A DNA stretch of 64,000 nt from Costus lasius (taxonomy: Eukaryota > Streptophyta > Magnoliopsida > Zingiberales > Costaceae), in NCBI GenBank assembly GCA_027563935.2, contig CM050451.1:101025565-101089564 (forward strand), given 5' to 3'. Every line of letters begins with the position of its first letter. Positions within the stretch are counted from its first letter, which is position 1. The notes beneath the pieces are model-generated. The model was not told the origin of the DNA. It made no database searches and worked only from the letters and a program-made list of their open reading frames with translations. Below are positions 53,620 to 64,000 of the stretch, piece by piece. The translations under genes were made by a program, and so were the position numbers.

Positions 53620-55317
53620 TGTTGGGATATGCCCTTAAGGCTAATGTTTGAGGCCTTAGGATTGTAACAGTATCATGTATAAACTCTTATGTTTATAAAG
53701 GCAATGGTTGTTATTCAGTTTGTTACCTTGTCTGCTGTAATAAGTGTACTTCTGAATAATGTCTCAAAGCTGTTCAGCTAGGCTGACAAGCATATGTCCT
53801 TAGTCGAGATATCTTGGTGAACATAAGACAGCCTTGATATGATTGAGACTAATATGTGTTCTAATCTTATAGGATGCTTCGAGCATGGAATAAGATGTAG
53901 ACTCATGGGTACATTGGATGTACTGGACAGACCCTACTAGGATATTCAGTTGCTTGTCACAATGTGAATATTCCTTGTTTGCTGCAAGTGGCACATGTCC
54001 TCTGACTTGAGATCACTTGTGTTTCTAAATGATGATTGGCATTATTTTGAGGTAGTTCAATATCATTTGAAACATAATGGTTATAGACTATCTTGGATAT
54101 TGTTCATGAGTCAGGTTAGGGCACTAGTGATAGATATAGGATTGCCGTCTCCTTGTTTAAGGAGTGTGATGTTCTAAAGGGGCCCCCCTATATGAGATGA
54201 TTGAGGAAGTGTATGGCCATACCCAGATGACTATGATCATCTGGTCTAATCATGCTCATCATATTGGAGTCACAGGCTTAACTCGCTTGTCCAATAAGAA
54301 CATCCAGTGGCAAAGGAAACATGTATGCCTTGTGAAGAAGATTCACACTTGTGCTGTGGTTTGGGTGTAGTCTTGGAAGACTCTTTCCTTTATATCGGGA
54401 GACAGTGATGTGTTGCTAGATACCCCTCATTGATCGTGATAACGTAAGTTATCGTTACCGACATTTAAAGGAAACCCTTAGGGTCGCACAATTTGATGAT
54501 ATGGCTTGCTTAAGTTAGATCGTGTGGACTGAATTGTTTGGATTCAGTTTAAAGGAGTTTAGACTCTGATTGTAAGTGAGATCTGGTCTGATCATGTTTG
54601 ATTGATTAGGGCTTGAGATCGGTAAGCTTCGATCGAGAGAAGTGATGCTAGATCAGTGAGATCAGAAGCATCAAGAGATCAACGGTTAGATTTTGAACCA
54701 TTTGGTTCAGAGAGAGATCTAGACCATGGCTTGGGTTGTTATGGTTTGGTCTTTGAACCAAAAGCGTTGGACCGAATTCCATTGAACCGGTTCACACATG
54801 TGTGAACGGTTGGTTCAAGGTGGAAGCGTTTTAGGGCGGTTTGTTTTGAGCGGGCGAAAGCTTCATGACTTTCCATATTGGGAAATCATGTAACGCCTCA
54901 TCTAAGAAAACGCCTCAACGCATGTTGTCTTCTTGCTTGGTCGTCTATCCATTCGAGAGGAGGTTGGTCTTGACGACAAGAAGAAGAGCTTCATCGCCCT
55001 AGCCGAAAGTGTTTTTCCATCTCCTTCATACGACAAGAGCCTTGAAGCCTTGCTAGCACAAGGACGACAAGGAGTGAGCCAACTTCATCTTGTGTGTGGC
55101 ACACTTTGGAGGAGAACCCTATCGTTCTCTAGCTTCCAAGCCGCATCCAATCTTATGGCGTTGGTATGATCTTCCTCTTGAATTCCTTATCATGCTGTTG
55201 AAGTTGATCATATTGCATGCGATGATCATTATGAAACCCTAATTCCGCTGCTAAAACAAAGACAAGGTCACTTGTGCCACCTTAGGGTTTCGCTCCCCCT
55301 TGAAGGGGACTCCTACA
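53620..55317 (+). repeat. 3' LTR of element G (1698 bp)
   Basis: TGTTGGGATATGCCC...GGGGACTCCTACA, same length as the 5' LTR. Followed by CATCT, the right TSD. Confidence 0.95.
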
Positions 55318-55322
55318 CATCT

Positions 55323-56258
55323 TACCTGAAGCAAGACCATGGCATTGGCCAAACTCTTGGGGTCCACCCCTAAAGTTTGTGAGCTAAACCATGAGAGAAG
55401 GACCTTGGAGCCAACCTTGAAGTTCAAGATAGAGGGCGGCTAGGTTAGGTCCATCTTAGGTGCTTGAATCCTATGTCAAGAATTGAATCTCCTTATGGCA
55501 TGGGATGGTTCAATGTCTTGAAAGGGTTTTGATCACATCATCCTTTACTGCTTTCCTTATCTGCAAAAGCATGCCTGTAATGTTTTATCGTTATGTTATC
55601 ACTATAGGACTGCATGCCTGTATTGCTAGACATAAGATAAAATTGATGAGACCTTAAAAACCCTCAATTAAAATATCAAGTCTGGTAGCCTTCTAACGCG
55701 TAGCCCTCACTAAGCTATCGATCAGTGGAGTTGTGAACTGTTTCCCACCCTCGTGGGACACACCCACTTATCTTTAGAAAGTGCGTGGTGGCAATGGTTT
55801 CCCCAGTCCAGTTTTAATCTGGGCGTGCCTTCGCAAGGAAACTCGTTGGCCCTGGGCATAACGGTTAGGAATGGACTTGACTAGAAATTCACATGTGCTG
55901 GGCACATGGTGAAAGTCTAGAGGCATCATTGAGAGGTAAGGGTTTCATGTTGTATCCAGCCCTCGCTGGACATGAAATGCCTGGACTGTTTCAATAAGGG
56001 GAATTGCTTGGAGCAATCGGCCGGCGTGCCCACCTTAGGAAACATGGGTTACTTTGTGCATCTCATCCCACCCTCGTGGGACGCGAAGCCTCATGTGAAA
56101 TAAGGATCCCATCTCACTAGGAAGTCTTAAACTTCCCGATTGACTTTGTGGGTTGTCAATTCGAATATAAAATAGTGAGAGCTATGATCATTTAAAACAA
56201 GTCCAGTTTAAATGATTCAGAGTAGTACTAATCTGTTTTTCTTGGGTGTTGTAGAACA
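55323..56258 (+). other. Element H leader, second part
   Basis: Non-coding, runs to the Gag start. It includes bulged hairpins at 55732-55762, 55943-55977 and 56052-56088, colinear with those of G. Its first part is similar to J (43160-43385). Confidence 0.85.
56052..56088 (+). other. Bulged hairpin H3 in H's leader
   Basis: Outer CTTTGTG/CGCGAAG, bulge CATCTCA, inner TCCCAC/GTGGGA, loop CCTC. Partner in G at 49494-49530: outer CTCTGTG/CGCGGAG, bulge CATCTTA, inner TCTCGC/GCGGGA, loop CTGA. Confidence 0.75.
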
Positions 56259-59200
56259 ATGGCTACTAACACTAGCGGATTATCACTGCGATCTTTCCTT
56301 GAAAAGGACAAGTTAGTCGGAACTAACTTTATGGACTGACATCGGAACTTGAGGATAGTCCTCAAACTCGAAAAGAAGCTGTATGTCCTTGAACAGCCTC
56401 TTCCTGCGGCTCCTGCGCCTAATGCCAGAACGGCAGATAGAGATGCTTATAGGAAGCATCAGGATGAATCTTTGGAGGTAACATGTCTTATGCTAGCCAG
56501 CATGGCACCTGAACTGCAGGTGCAATATGAGGAGCAGAATGCTTTTCAGATGATCACTCATCTGAAACAGATGTTCGAAGCTCAGGCTAGGACAGAAAGA
56601 TTTGATACCGCCAAAGCAGTTTTTCGGTGTAAGTTGTCTGAGGGTGCACCGGTGAGACCCCACGTTCTCAAACTCATTGGGAATGTGGATCATCTCAGGA
56701 GACTGGGACACACCATAGACAATGAGCTGGTTGTGGATCTTATTCTACATTCCCTGCCCCCTAGCTTCAGTCCGTTTATTATTAATTTCAATATGAACCG
56801 GATTGAATGCACAAGGGAGGAATTAATGAATATGCTCCAAACAGCCGAGCGAGAGATGGGCAAGATTAAACCCAATTCTGTTCTTTTGGTCCCTGCGACC
56901 AAGAAGATAAGGAAGAAGGGCAAGGCACGTGCTAAGGGCAGTGCCAAGGGTCCCATCAAAACACTAAAGAAAAGGGCAAGGAGGTCAAAGGATCAGAGGT
57001 GTTTCCACTGTGGCGAGCAGGGTCACTGGAGAAGGGACTGCAGGCAGCTTCAGAGTGAGGAGAAGAAAGGCTTGGCCTTAACTTCTAACTCAGGTATTTA
57101 TGTTACTGAAGTCAATCTTTCTACTTCTATGTCATGGGTATTGGATACCGCATGTGGAGCTTATATTTGTACAAATATGCAGGGGCTCAAGAAAAGTAGA
57201 TCGGTGCGGCCTGGAGAGGTTGACCTATGCGTTGGAAATGGGGCACAGGTTGCTGCTATTACTGTAGGCATTTTGACTCTCTCCTTGCCTTCCGGACTTC
57301 AACTAGAACTAGATAATTGCTTTTATGTAACTTCGCTGACAAAGAACATTGTATCCATTCCTTGCTTAGCAAGGAAAGGATTTATATTTGAAATAAATAA
57401 GAACTCTTGTTCTTTTTCATTTGCAAGTGTGTTCTATGGGAAGGGTACTTTATGCAATGGTCTGTATATCTTAGATATGAAAAGTTCTATATGTAACATA
57501 AGTAATAAAAGGACCAAACTGAGTGGTTCAGTTGGTGCTTTCTTATGGCATTGTCGATTAGCCCATATAAACAAGAATCGCATCCAACAACTCCATGCAA
57601 ATGGGTTGTTAGATTCAAGTTCCTTGGAGGAATTTGATACTTGTGAACCTTGCTTATTAGGGAAAATGACAAAAGCGCCCTTCACCAAGATTGGTGAGAG
57701 GGCAGGAGGTTTATTGGATCTCATACATACTGATGTGTGTGGGCCCTTCAATAAACAAGCCAGAGGAGGGCACAGCTACTTCATTACCTTCACTGATGAC
57801 TTCAGTAGGTATGGTTATGTCTACTTGATGAGACATAAATCTGAATCCTTTGAGAAATTCAAGGAGTTTAAGAATGAAGTAGAGAACCAGCTTGGAAGAT
57901 CCATTAAAGCTCTTCGATCAGATCGAGGTGGAGAGTACCTGAGCGGTGAGTTCTTTGACTATCTGAGAGAGTGTGGGATCATATCCCAACTCACTCCTCC
58001 TGGAACACCACAATGGAATGGTGTATCTGAAAGGAGAAATCGAACTCTATTGGATATGGATCGATCTATGATGAGTCATGCAACTCTACCTCCCTCATTC
58101 TGGGGGCATGCACTTGAGACAGCTTCTCTGATACTGAATAATGTTCCATCTAAGAGTGTCTCCAAAATACCATACGAGATATGGAGTGGGAGACGCCCTA
58201 ATCTCTCTTTTATCAAGATCTGGGGATGTGAGGCCTATGTCAAACGTCAGGATTCTAGCAAGCTAGAACCTAGATCTGATAAGTGTGTGTTTGTGGGGTA
58301 TCCTAAGGAAACTAAAGGATACTACTTCTATGTCCCAACCGAGAACAAAGTTTTTGTTGCTCGGGGTGCTGTCTTTCTAGAGAAAGAATTTCTTATGAAA
58401 GAAGTTAGTGGGAGGAAGTTTGACTTGGATGAGGTCCAAGTGCAAACACAAGACAAAGAGATGGAATCTGAGCCACCTGCACCAGTTGCCAGACAACCTG
58501 AGGCTCAGACACAGGTCCCACGTAGGTCTGGGAGAATTCGTCGTGCACCTGAAAGGTATGGGTCCGTACCGACCCAACACGATGGGATCTTCATCATTGA
58601 GGATGAACCTAGAACCTATGATGAGGCGGTCAGTGGACCGGACTCCGAGAGATGGCTCGAGGCCATGCAATCCGAGATGGATTCCATGTCGGCTAACCAA
58701 GTCTGGGATTTGGTTGAGCTACCTGATGGGGTAAAACCCATAGGGTGTAAATGGGTCTTCAAAAGGAAGACGGACATGGACGGCAATATAGTTACTTATA
58801 AGGGTAGACTAGTGGCTAAAGGATTTAAACAAGTCCATGGTGTGGACTATGATGAAACCTTCTCGCCAGTTGCCATGTTCAAATCCATTCGGATTCTGCT
58901 TGCGATAGCTGCATATCATGATTATGAGATATGGCAGATGGATGTAAAGACAGCGTTCCTTAATGGGAAGCTGACTGAGGATGTGTATATGTCACAACCT
59001 GATGGGTTCATCCATCCTGCAGAGACCAACAAAGTCTGCAGGCTAAAGAGATCCATTTATGGATTGAAGCAAGCATCTCGAAGTTGGAATCTTCGATTTG
59101 ATGAAGCTGTAAGAGATTATGGTTTTATCAAGAGTGAGGATGACGCCTGTGTATACAGAAAATTCAGTGGGAGTTTGGTGATTTTTCTGGTCTTGTATGT

Positions 59201-59318
59201 TGATGACATACTGCTCATCGGAAATGACATCCCTAGTCTTCAAGCTGTGAAGACGTGGTTGGGGAAGTGTTTTGAGATGAAAGACTTAGGGGAAGCTGCC
59301 TATATTCTAGGCGTGAGG
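56259..59318 (+). pseudogene. Element H Gag-Pol (copia), early TGA, cut in RT by element I
   Basis: ATG 56259 (MATNTSGLSLRSFLEK). TGA at 56337-56339 stands where G has TGG (codon 27). From there the frame is open (996 codons listed from 56349, the last seven being I's LTR). Gag, then CCHC knuckle CFHCGEQGHWRRDC near 57000, protease-like WVLDTACGAYIC near 57138, integrase zinc finger and core (LWHCRLAHINKNRIQQL, HTDVCGPF, LRSDRGGEY, SERRNRT), then RT with LYVDDILLIGND near 59195. RT ends at AYILGVR where I's LTR begins. RNase H is missing from the window. Basic KKIRKKGKARAKG-like stretch before the knuckle is typical nucleocapsid. Confidence 0.95.
59314..59318 (+). other. Expected target-site duplication of element I, left copy (TGAGG)
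   Basis: Five bases before I's LTR. The partner copy should follow I's 3' LTR beyond the window. Confidence 0.7.
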
Positions 59319-62058
59319 TGTAAGATCCAAGGATCTTAAGTCCTGGTAAGTATTATTTTTGATTTAAATAAAATCATTGACTGTGGATATTACGTTAAGC
59401 AGTATTGGATGTTAATTAACTAGCTTATTGGATGTTAATTAACTGGCTTATTGATGGTTAATTTGTAATTAGTTGATTAGAATTTATTGGTTGCTAATTT
59501 ATAATTAATTAATTAGAATTTATGGGTTGTTAATTTTAAGTTAATTAAATCCTTATTGGATGTTAATTAAATCTTTATTGGATTTTCGTTAAGTGAGTGG
59601 TTAAATGGTTAGTTAATGGTTAAAGTAATTAGTTAACTATGGGCTATTGGGTTGCAATGAAATTAAATGATATTGGGTTTAAAATTTGAATTAGTGGATT
59701 GTAAACCCTATTAGAATCAACTAGTTAACGGGTTTTAAAAATTAATTAACCAAAAATTGTATTAGCGTTTAGGGTAAGAAAATAGGCGTTTTGGCGTTTT
59801 GTTTTGGCTTGGAAGAAACCTTGGGCGACGGCTAGGAGGAAGAAGGCGATCTTGGTGTTCTTGGAGTTATTGAGGCGATTTTCTCCATCTTCTTCCCCTT
59901 GGCGAATTTCCTTGAGGTGAAGAAACTTCCTTGGCGAGTTCTTGGGGATTCTTTGGGCGGCTTAAAGGCTTTAGACGATTTTTTTTGTGGAGGATTTTCA
60001 CCTTAGTGTTCACGGTTAAGAGGTGAGTGGGGTGTCTATTCGATTCTATTTATTTGGTTGTGTTAGATGACACATGTAATTGTTTGAAAACTTTACCATG
60101 TAAACCGAAACTCAAGACTTCACCATATTGAAAACCGAATTTTTGCAAGGGTGTATATAGCATGAAAAACCGAAATTTTGTAAAGGTGTATATCTCATGA
60201 AAACCGAAACTTGTAGCTTGAAATTTAAGGTATTTTTATAGGGAATTTTGGTAGCATTAAATCATTGATTTTTGAGTATGAAATTCTTGTTAACTAGGTA
60301 TTTTATAGGGAATTTTGGTAACATTAAATCATTGATTTTTGGTAGCATGAAAATCTTGTTAACTAAGGTTAATATTTTAAGTAGATATTATGTTTGAAAC
60401 CGTGGGCTTCATGTGATGTTTTGTGAACCATATTGTAAGAACATGGATTTTAATCTTATGTTGATTTTTATGGATGCCCTAATAAATGCTAATAATATTA
60501 TAAGAATCATGTTTGTTTATTTATGACCATGAATCTTTGTTTGAGAAATTTGGGTGATAACTTAGCAAGGCTACACTGAACTGATCAGCATGAAACCTAA
60601 GGACTACACTACATTATGTGATTTTTGAATATTATGTGATTATGTGATTTTTGAATATTATGTGGTTATGTGATTTTTGAATAGTATGTGGTTATGTGAT
60701 TTCAAATATTATGTGTTGTGATCATGGAATGGTTAGGACTGAGGCTAAGTGTAACTGTGTACTCAAGGGGATAGTCTATATGTGATATGTTAAGGGTTTG
60801 AATTTCAGCCCTGTATTGTGATATGTGAGGGGGTTGTTGTTCAGCCTGCCTGATGTGATTATTGTGATAAAAGAGGGGGTTGTTGTTCAGCCTGCCTGTT
60901 GTGATTATTGTGATGACTATCATAGAGTCTAGTTGACACTTAGGAGTCCACCGTTGTGAAATAAGATATAAGATGTGTCTATTGTTGTCCAGTAGGAACC
61001 CTTTGGGAGAACGAGTGATATAAGACGCAAAGTGCCATGTCTTGGTCGGACAGGGGCCACCTCTTGATGTCGTCACTCTTAGAACGCTTAGATTTTTGTG
61101 TTATGGGGTGATCGTAGAGCAAAGTGCCACGTCGTGACCTGGCGGGGGCCACCTCTTGAATCTACACACCGTCCATCTATATGTTGCATGTGATTTGCAG
61201 GTTTCTCCCAGTGCTTAGGCCAAAGCCGGGTTAGACCATAATGGTCACTACTGAATATGCTGGACAACTAGGTTAATTAAGTGGTTGGTATGTTTAGTTG
61301 GTTTAGAGTATAGCTCTAGAACCTTGGTTACTCTGTGGTGGCATTGGTGTGATGTCTTAGCAGTGTACATCTGACTGTTTTATATGAGTTATGTGCTTTA
61401 ATTATTGTTATATGTTGACACGATATTCTGTTAAATGTTTTTAAAATAATCTGCATATATTTTTGAGTGTATGTTATGGATGGTCGATTTAGACTATCCA
61501 CTCACTGGGCTGTGTAGCTCACCCCTCACTATTTTCAGGCATAGAGCAGGGGCGCATTTCTTGAGTTAGCGTTGGCGTGGATATTATGCTAGTTTGCTGT
61601 TTAAGAACTTTTGTGTTTAATTACTAGGGCCGGTTGTGGCCGAATTATGTGAACTATGTGAACTTGTGTTGCCGGATTGTGGCAGTTAAATGATTTTGAT
61701 TTTTGTGTCACCGCGGGCTTTGGCCTAGTTTCGGTGTTTGGTATTATTATTATTGGTTTCATGAGTTTATAGAATCGATTTTATGGCTTTGTTTTGATTT
61801 TCAAGTCGATTTGTATTTGTGCAATCGGATTAGATATAAATGTGAACTTGCATATGTCTAGTGCAAGTATTGCGTGGTGGCAGGAACCTTTATGAATTGT
61901 GTTTCGTGGTGTTTTTATGTATGGATTTGTGAAAATTTTCAGATCGGGTTTTCCTGAACTTGGTTTTACTTAGCATGTGAATCGATCTTGTATGATAACA
62001 TCCGGTATCTTTCATGACTCGTGTTGCTTGTTTGGGGTTAAGATAACGGGATGTAACA
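59319..62058 (+). repeat. 5' LTR of element I (2740 bp)
   Basis: TGTAAGATCC...GATGTAACA. Hairpin repeats start at 61032 and 61124; the CATATG hairpin occurs once (61846-61868), against twice in D. Colinear with D's LTR over most of its length. Confidence 0.93.
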
Positions 62059-62061
62059 GAA

Positions 62062-62072
62062 TGGTATCAGAG
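62062..62072 (+). other. Primer-binding site of element I (tRNA-Met)
   Basis: TGGTATCAGAG, three bases after the LTR end. Confidence 0.93.
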
Positions 62073-62186
62073 GGGGTTGGCTAGCTAAAACTTAGTTCTG
62101 GGGAAAACATGTTTGTGTATTGCTAGACATCTGATAGGTTTATGTTTGTTTTCCTTACTATGGTATGTGTGTGTGTAGGAATTAAG

Positions 62187-64000
62187 ATGGTGCGATCCAG
62201 AGGAAATGCTAGCAGTGAAGGCGAGCAGACCTCAGACCTCACGAGAGCCATTGCTACTCTGACAGGCATGGTACAGCAACAAGGTGCCATGATAGAGAGG
62301 CAAGCTCAGATGTTGCAGCAGCAACAGACTCAGCATCAAGAAGCGCAACAGCAGCTTTTGCAGCAGTTGACTCAAGAGAGATCTCAGACTACTACTCGAG
62401 GAGTGGGGACTAACTCTCAGGAGGACGCTCACAGGCGCTATGCCTCGTTAGTGAGTGAATTCCAGAAACTGGGTCCTAGCTCTTTTATGGGGGCTCAGAA
62501 TCAAGTACTGCAGAGAACTGGCAGTTGGTTTTGGACAAGATTTTTCCAAGTCATGCATTGCTCGGATGAGGACAAGTTGTGTCTGACCACCTATATGATG
62601 CGTGGTGACGCAGATGAGTGGTGGAAGGGCGTGGTGAGGCTTGCTGAAGAAAGACATGAAATAGTAGATTGGCCCTATTTCTTGTCTCAATTTAATGAGA
62701 AGTACTTCCCCGATAGCTTGGTGGAGGACCGAGAGGTGGAATTTATTCATCTGGAGCAGGGTGATATGACTGTGGACCAGTATGAGTTACGGTTCACTAA
62801 GTTGGGAAAGTATGCCCCTCACCTGATAAACACTGAAAAGAGGAGGGCTACCAAGTTTATCAGAGGTCTCAGATGGGACATTCGGGAGCAGGTTGGTGCT
62901 CAGCACTTGGAGACTTACGTTGAGACTGTTGGACGAGCACGCACCATTGAGAGGTACATATCTGAGAGGAGTTCTAGTGTGGCCGTGACGGTGGTTCCTG
63001 CAGCTGAGGCGGCGGCTCCTCAGTATGGTAATGGCGGCAAGGGTAAGAAGTACCCTAGACATAAGGACTACAAGAAGAGCAGGTATAAGCCTTACTCTTA
63101 CAAGGCACCGCAGCAGTCCAGGGATGCACTGCAGCAGTCCAGGGATACCAGGGATGTAAAGAACAGCAATACTGAGAACTGGACTTGTCGTTATTGTGGG
63201 CTCAAGGGACATCTGATGAAGGATTGTTATAAGAAGAATGGTGTATGCTTCCGGTGTAAGAAACCAGGGCACATGGTTAAGGACTGCAAAGAACCAGAAA
63301 TGCAGCAGAGAGGCGCAGATAAGCCTACAGTCCAGACTAGAGTTTATGCTGTGGCTGAGAAGGATACACGAGCTTCCCGGTCCGTCGTGGAAGGTACCTT
63401 ATTTGTATTCGAGCAGTTAGCTCGCATTTTATTTGACCCTGGTGCAAATTTGTCTTTTGTATCTGTTAAGTTTGCTGCATGTTTACCTGTGTTGCCTAAG
63501 GTGCTGAATTATGTTATGTCTGTAAATACCCCCTTAGGAAAATCATTCTCTACAGATACTGTATGTGCGGATTGTGTAGTGCATGTAGAGGGTTATGAGT
63601 TTCTTGTGGATCTAATCCTTTTGGACATGCAAGATTATGATGTCAAACTAGGTATGGATTGGTTATCCTCACATCATGCCACTGTGGATTGCTTTGAGAA
63701 AGTAATCACCTTGAATCTGCTAGATGGGAATCGGCTTTTTGTGAGAGGTCTAGTGTCAGACCAAGGACCGCATGTGATATCTTTCCTGCAGGCCAGGAAG
63801 TTACTTGCTAGTGGGTGCAAGGGTTATCTTGCGCATGTTAAGGTGCAGGATGATTCTACTTCTGATTTGACTCAGATGGCGGTGGTGAAAGAGTTTCCTG
63901 ATGTGTTCTCTGAGGAATTTTCAGGCTTGCCACCAATACGAGAGGTAGAGTTTGGCATTGAGTTGGTGCCAGGTACTGCACCTATCTCCAGAGCTCCTTA
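62187..64000 (+). CDS. Element I Gag and protease (5' part of gag-pol)
   Basis: ATG 62187 (MVRSRGNASSEGEQ). I read it as open to the window end, where it would enter RT. Gln-rich N-terminal segment with CAG where D has its premature TAG, gag domain, two CCHC knuckles (CRYCGLKGHLMKDC near 63188 and [14 protein letters not shown] near 63247), and protease-like [11 protein letters not shown] near 63431. Between about 62485 and 62545 the frame is shifted relative to D by a one-base deletion and then restored by a one-base insertion, replacing about 25 residues of the gag domain without creating a stop. Confidence 0.9.
   Translation, partial: MVRSRGNASSEGEQTSDLTRAIATLTGMVQQQGAMIERQAQMLQQQQTQHQEAQQQLLQQLTQERSQTTTRGVGTNSQEDAHRRYASLVSEFQKLGPSSFMGAQNQVLQRTGSWFWTRFFQVMHCSDEDKLCLTTYMMRGDADEWWKGVVRLAEERHEIVDWPYFLSQFNEKYFPDSLVEDREVEFIHLEQGDMTVDQYELRFTKLGKYAPHLINTEKRRATKFIRGLRWDIREQVGAQHLETYVETVGRARTIERYISERSSSVAVTVVPAAEAAAPQYGNGGKGKKYPRHKDYKKSRYKPYSYKAPQQSRDALQQSRDTRDVKNSNTENWTCRYCGLKGHLMKDCYKKNGVCFRCKKPGHMVKDCKEPEMQQRGADKPTVQTRVYAVAEKDTRASRSVVEGTLFVFEQLARILFDPGANLSFVSVKFAACLPVLPKVLNYVMSVNTPLGKSFSTDTVCADCVVHVEGYEFLVDLILLDMQDYDVKLGMDWLSSHHATVDCFEKVITLNLLDGNRLFVRGLVSDQGPHVISFLQARKLLASGCKGYLAHVKVQDDSTSDLTQMAVVKEFPDVFSEEFSGLPPIREVEFGIELVPGTAPISRAP

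Larger units (their letters stand above)
46194..55317 (+). mobile_element. Element G: Ty1/copia (Angela/BARE-like), complete, inserted in H's leader
   Basis: 9124 bp: LTRs 46194-47891 and 53620-55317 (1698 bp each), primer-binding site 47894-47906, long leader to 49715, gag-pol 49716-53599, polypurine tract 53609-53619. Flanked by the TSD CATCT (46189-46193 and 55318-55322). I count about 16 substitutions between the LTRs by eye. Two nonsense codons and a one-base deletion disable the polyprotein. Confidence 0.96.
43594..59318 (+). mobile_element. Element H: Ty1/copia (Angela/BARE-like), 5' part; split by G, cut by I
   Basis: 5' LTR 43594-45550 (TGTTGG...CCAACA, perfect 6-bp inverted repeat), primer-binding site, leader 45551-46193 and 55323-56258, gag-pol 56259-59318. 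G is inserted in the leader and I in RT. The rest lies beyond the window. CTTCC (43589-43593) is the expected TSD. H is a different subfamily from E, F and G: proteins and domain order correspond, but LTR and leader are strongly diverged. Confidence 0.94.
59319..64000 (+). mobile_element. Element I: Ty3/gypsy (Tekay-like, D subfamily relative), 5' part
   Basis: 5' LTR 59319-62058, primer-binding site 62062, gag and start of pol 62187-64000, running off the window. The LTR begins TGTAAGATCCAAGG like D's but is 2740 bp, against D's 3109, with fewer tandem repeats (two hairpin units rather than four). Proteins are close to D's. It inserted into H's RT. Confidence 0.95.

Noticed and set aside
46194..55317. 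Functional autonomous copia element
   Set aside because: Two nonsense codons, a frameshift and a Glu to Lys change at the likely integrase catalytic site disable it despite near-identical LTRs.

Overview
The window looks like plant nuclear DNA made almost entirely of LTR retrotransposons inserted into one another. I see no host gene, no structural RNA gene, no CRISPR array and nothing bacterial. The evidence is long LTRs (1.6-3.3 kb) bounded by TG...CA, primer-binding sites complementary to plant initiator tRNA-Met (TGGTATCAGAG), 5-bp target-site duplications (TSDs), and Ty3/gypsy and Ty1/copia polyproteins with recognisable gag, protease, RT, RNase H and integrase. The host is most likely an angiosperm. 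I cannot name the species. Lineage names (Tekay-like for A, D, I; Galadriel/CRM-like chromovirus for B, C; Angela/BARE-like copia for E, F, G, H, J) rest on remembered family hallmarks, not on a search.

Layout, left to right. A (+ strand gypsy, 1-17706, 5' LTR cut by the window edge) is split by B (- strand gypsy, 2695-11009, TSD CATTC). A sits in the 3' LTR of C (- strand gypsy, 17707-34903). C is also split in RNase H by D (+ strand gypsy, 19396-30378, TSD GATAG). C sits in the 3' end of copia E (34904-36709). E sits in the 5' leader of copia F (36710-about 42636). F abuts a diverged copia leader J (about 42637-43388), which joins a short gypsy pol fragment K (about 43389-43593). K is cut by copia H (43594-59318). 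H's leader is split by copia G (46194-55317, TSD CATCT), and H's RT is cut by gypsy I (59319 to beyond 64000). This gives a chain B in A in C in E in F (in J), with D as a second insertion in C, and a second nest G and I in H (in K).

All the polyproteins serve the same cycle: gag packages RNA, protease matures the product, RT/RNase H copies RNA primed by tRNA-Met, and integrase inserts the DNA. Most copies are damaged. F has five nonsense codons. G has two nonsense codons and a frameshift. A has a frameshift and a nonsense codon. D has one nonsense codon, H one, and B one inferred frameshift. C's reading frame is open apart from its insertions, but its Gag lacks the zinc knuckle. I has a local compensating frameshift pair. 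LTR pairs compared by eye are nearly identical: B no differences seen, D about 4 in 3.1 kb, A about 7-8 in 1.36 kb, G about 16 in 1.7 kb. The pile-up is therefore recent.

The most interesting non-coding signal is a set of small stem-loops whose stems change in a compensating way between subfamilies while loops or bulges stay constant. They occur in the copia leaders (G, F, H) and in the LTRs of the Tekay-like elements (A, D, I). They look like selected RNA or DNA structures and I do not recognise them as a described element.
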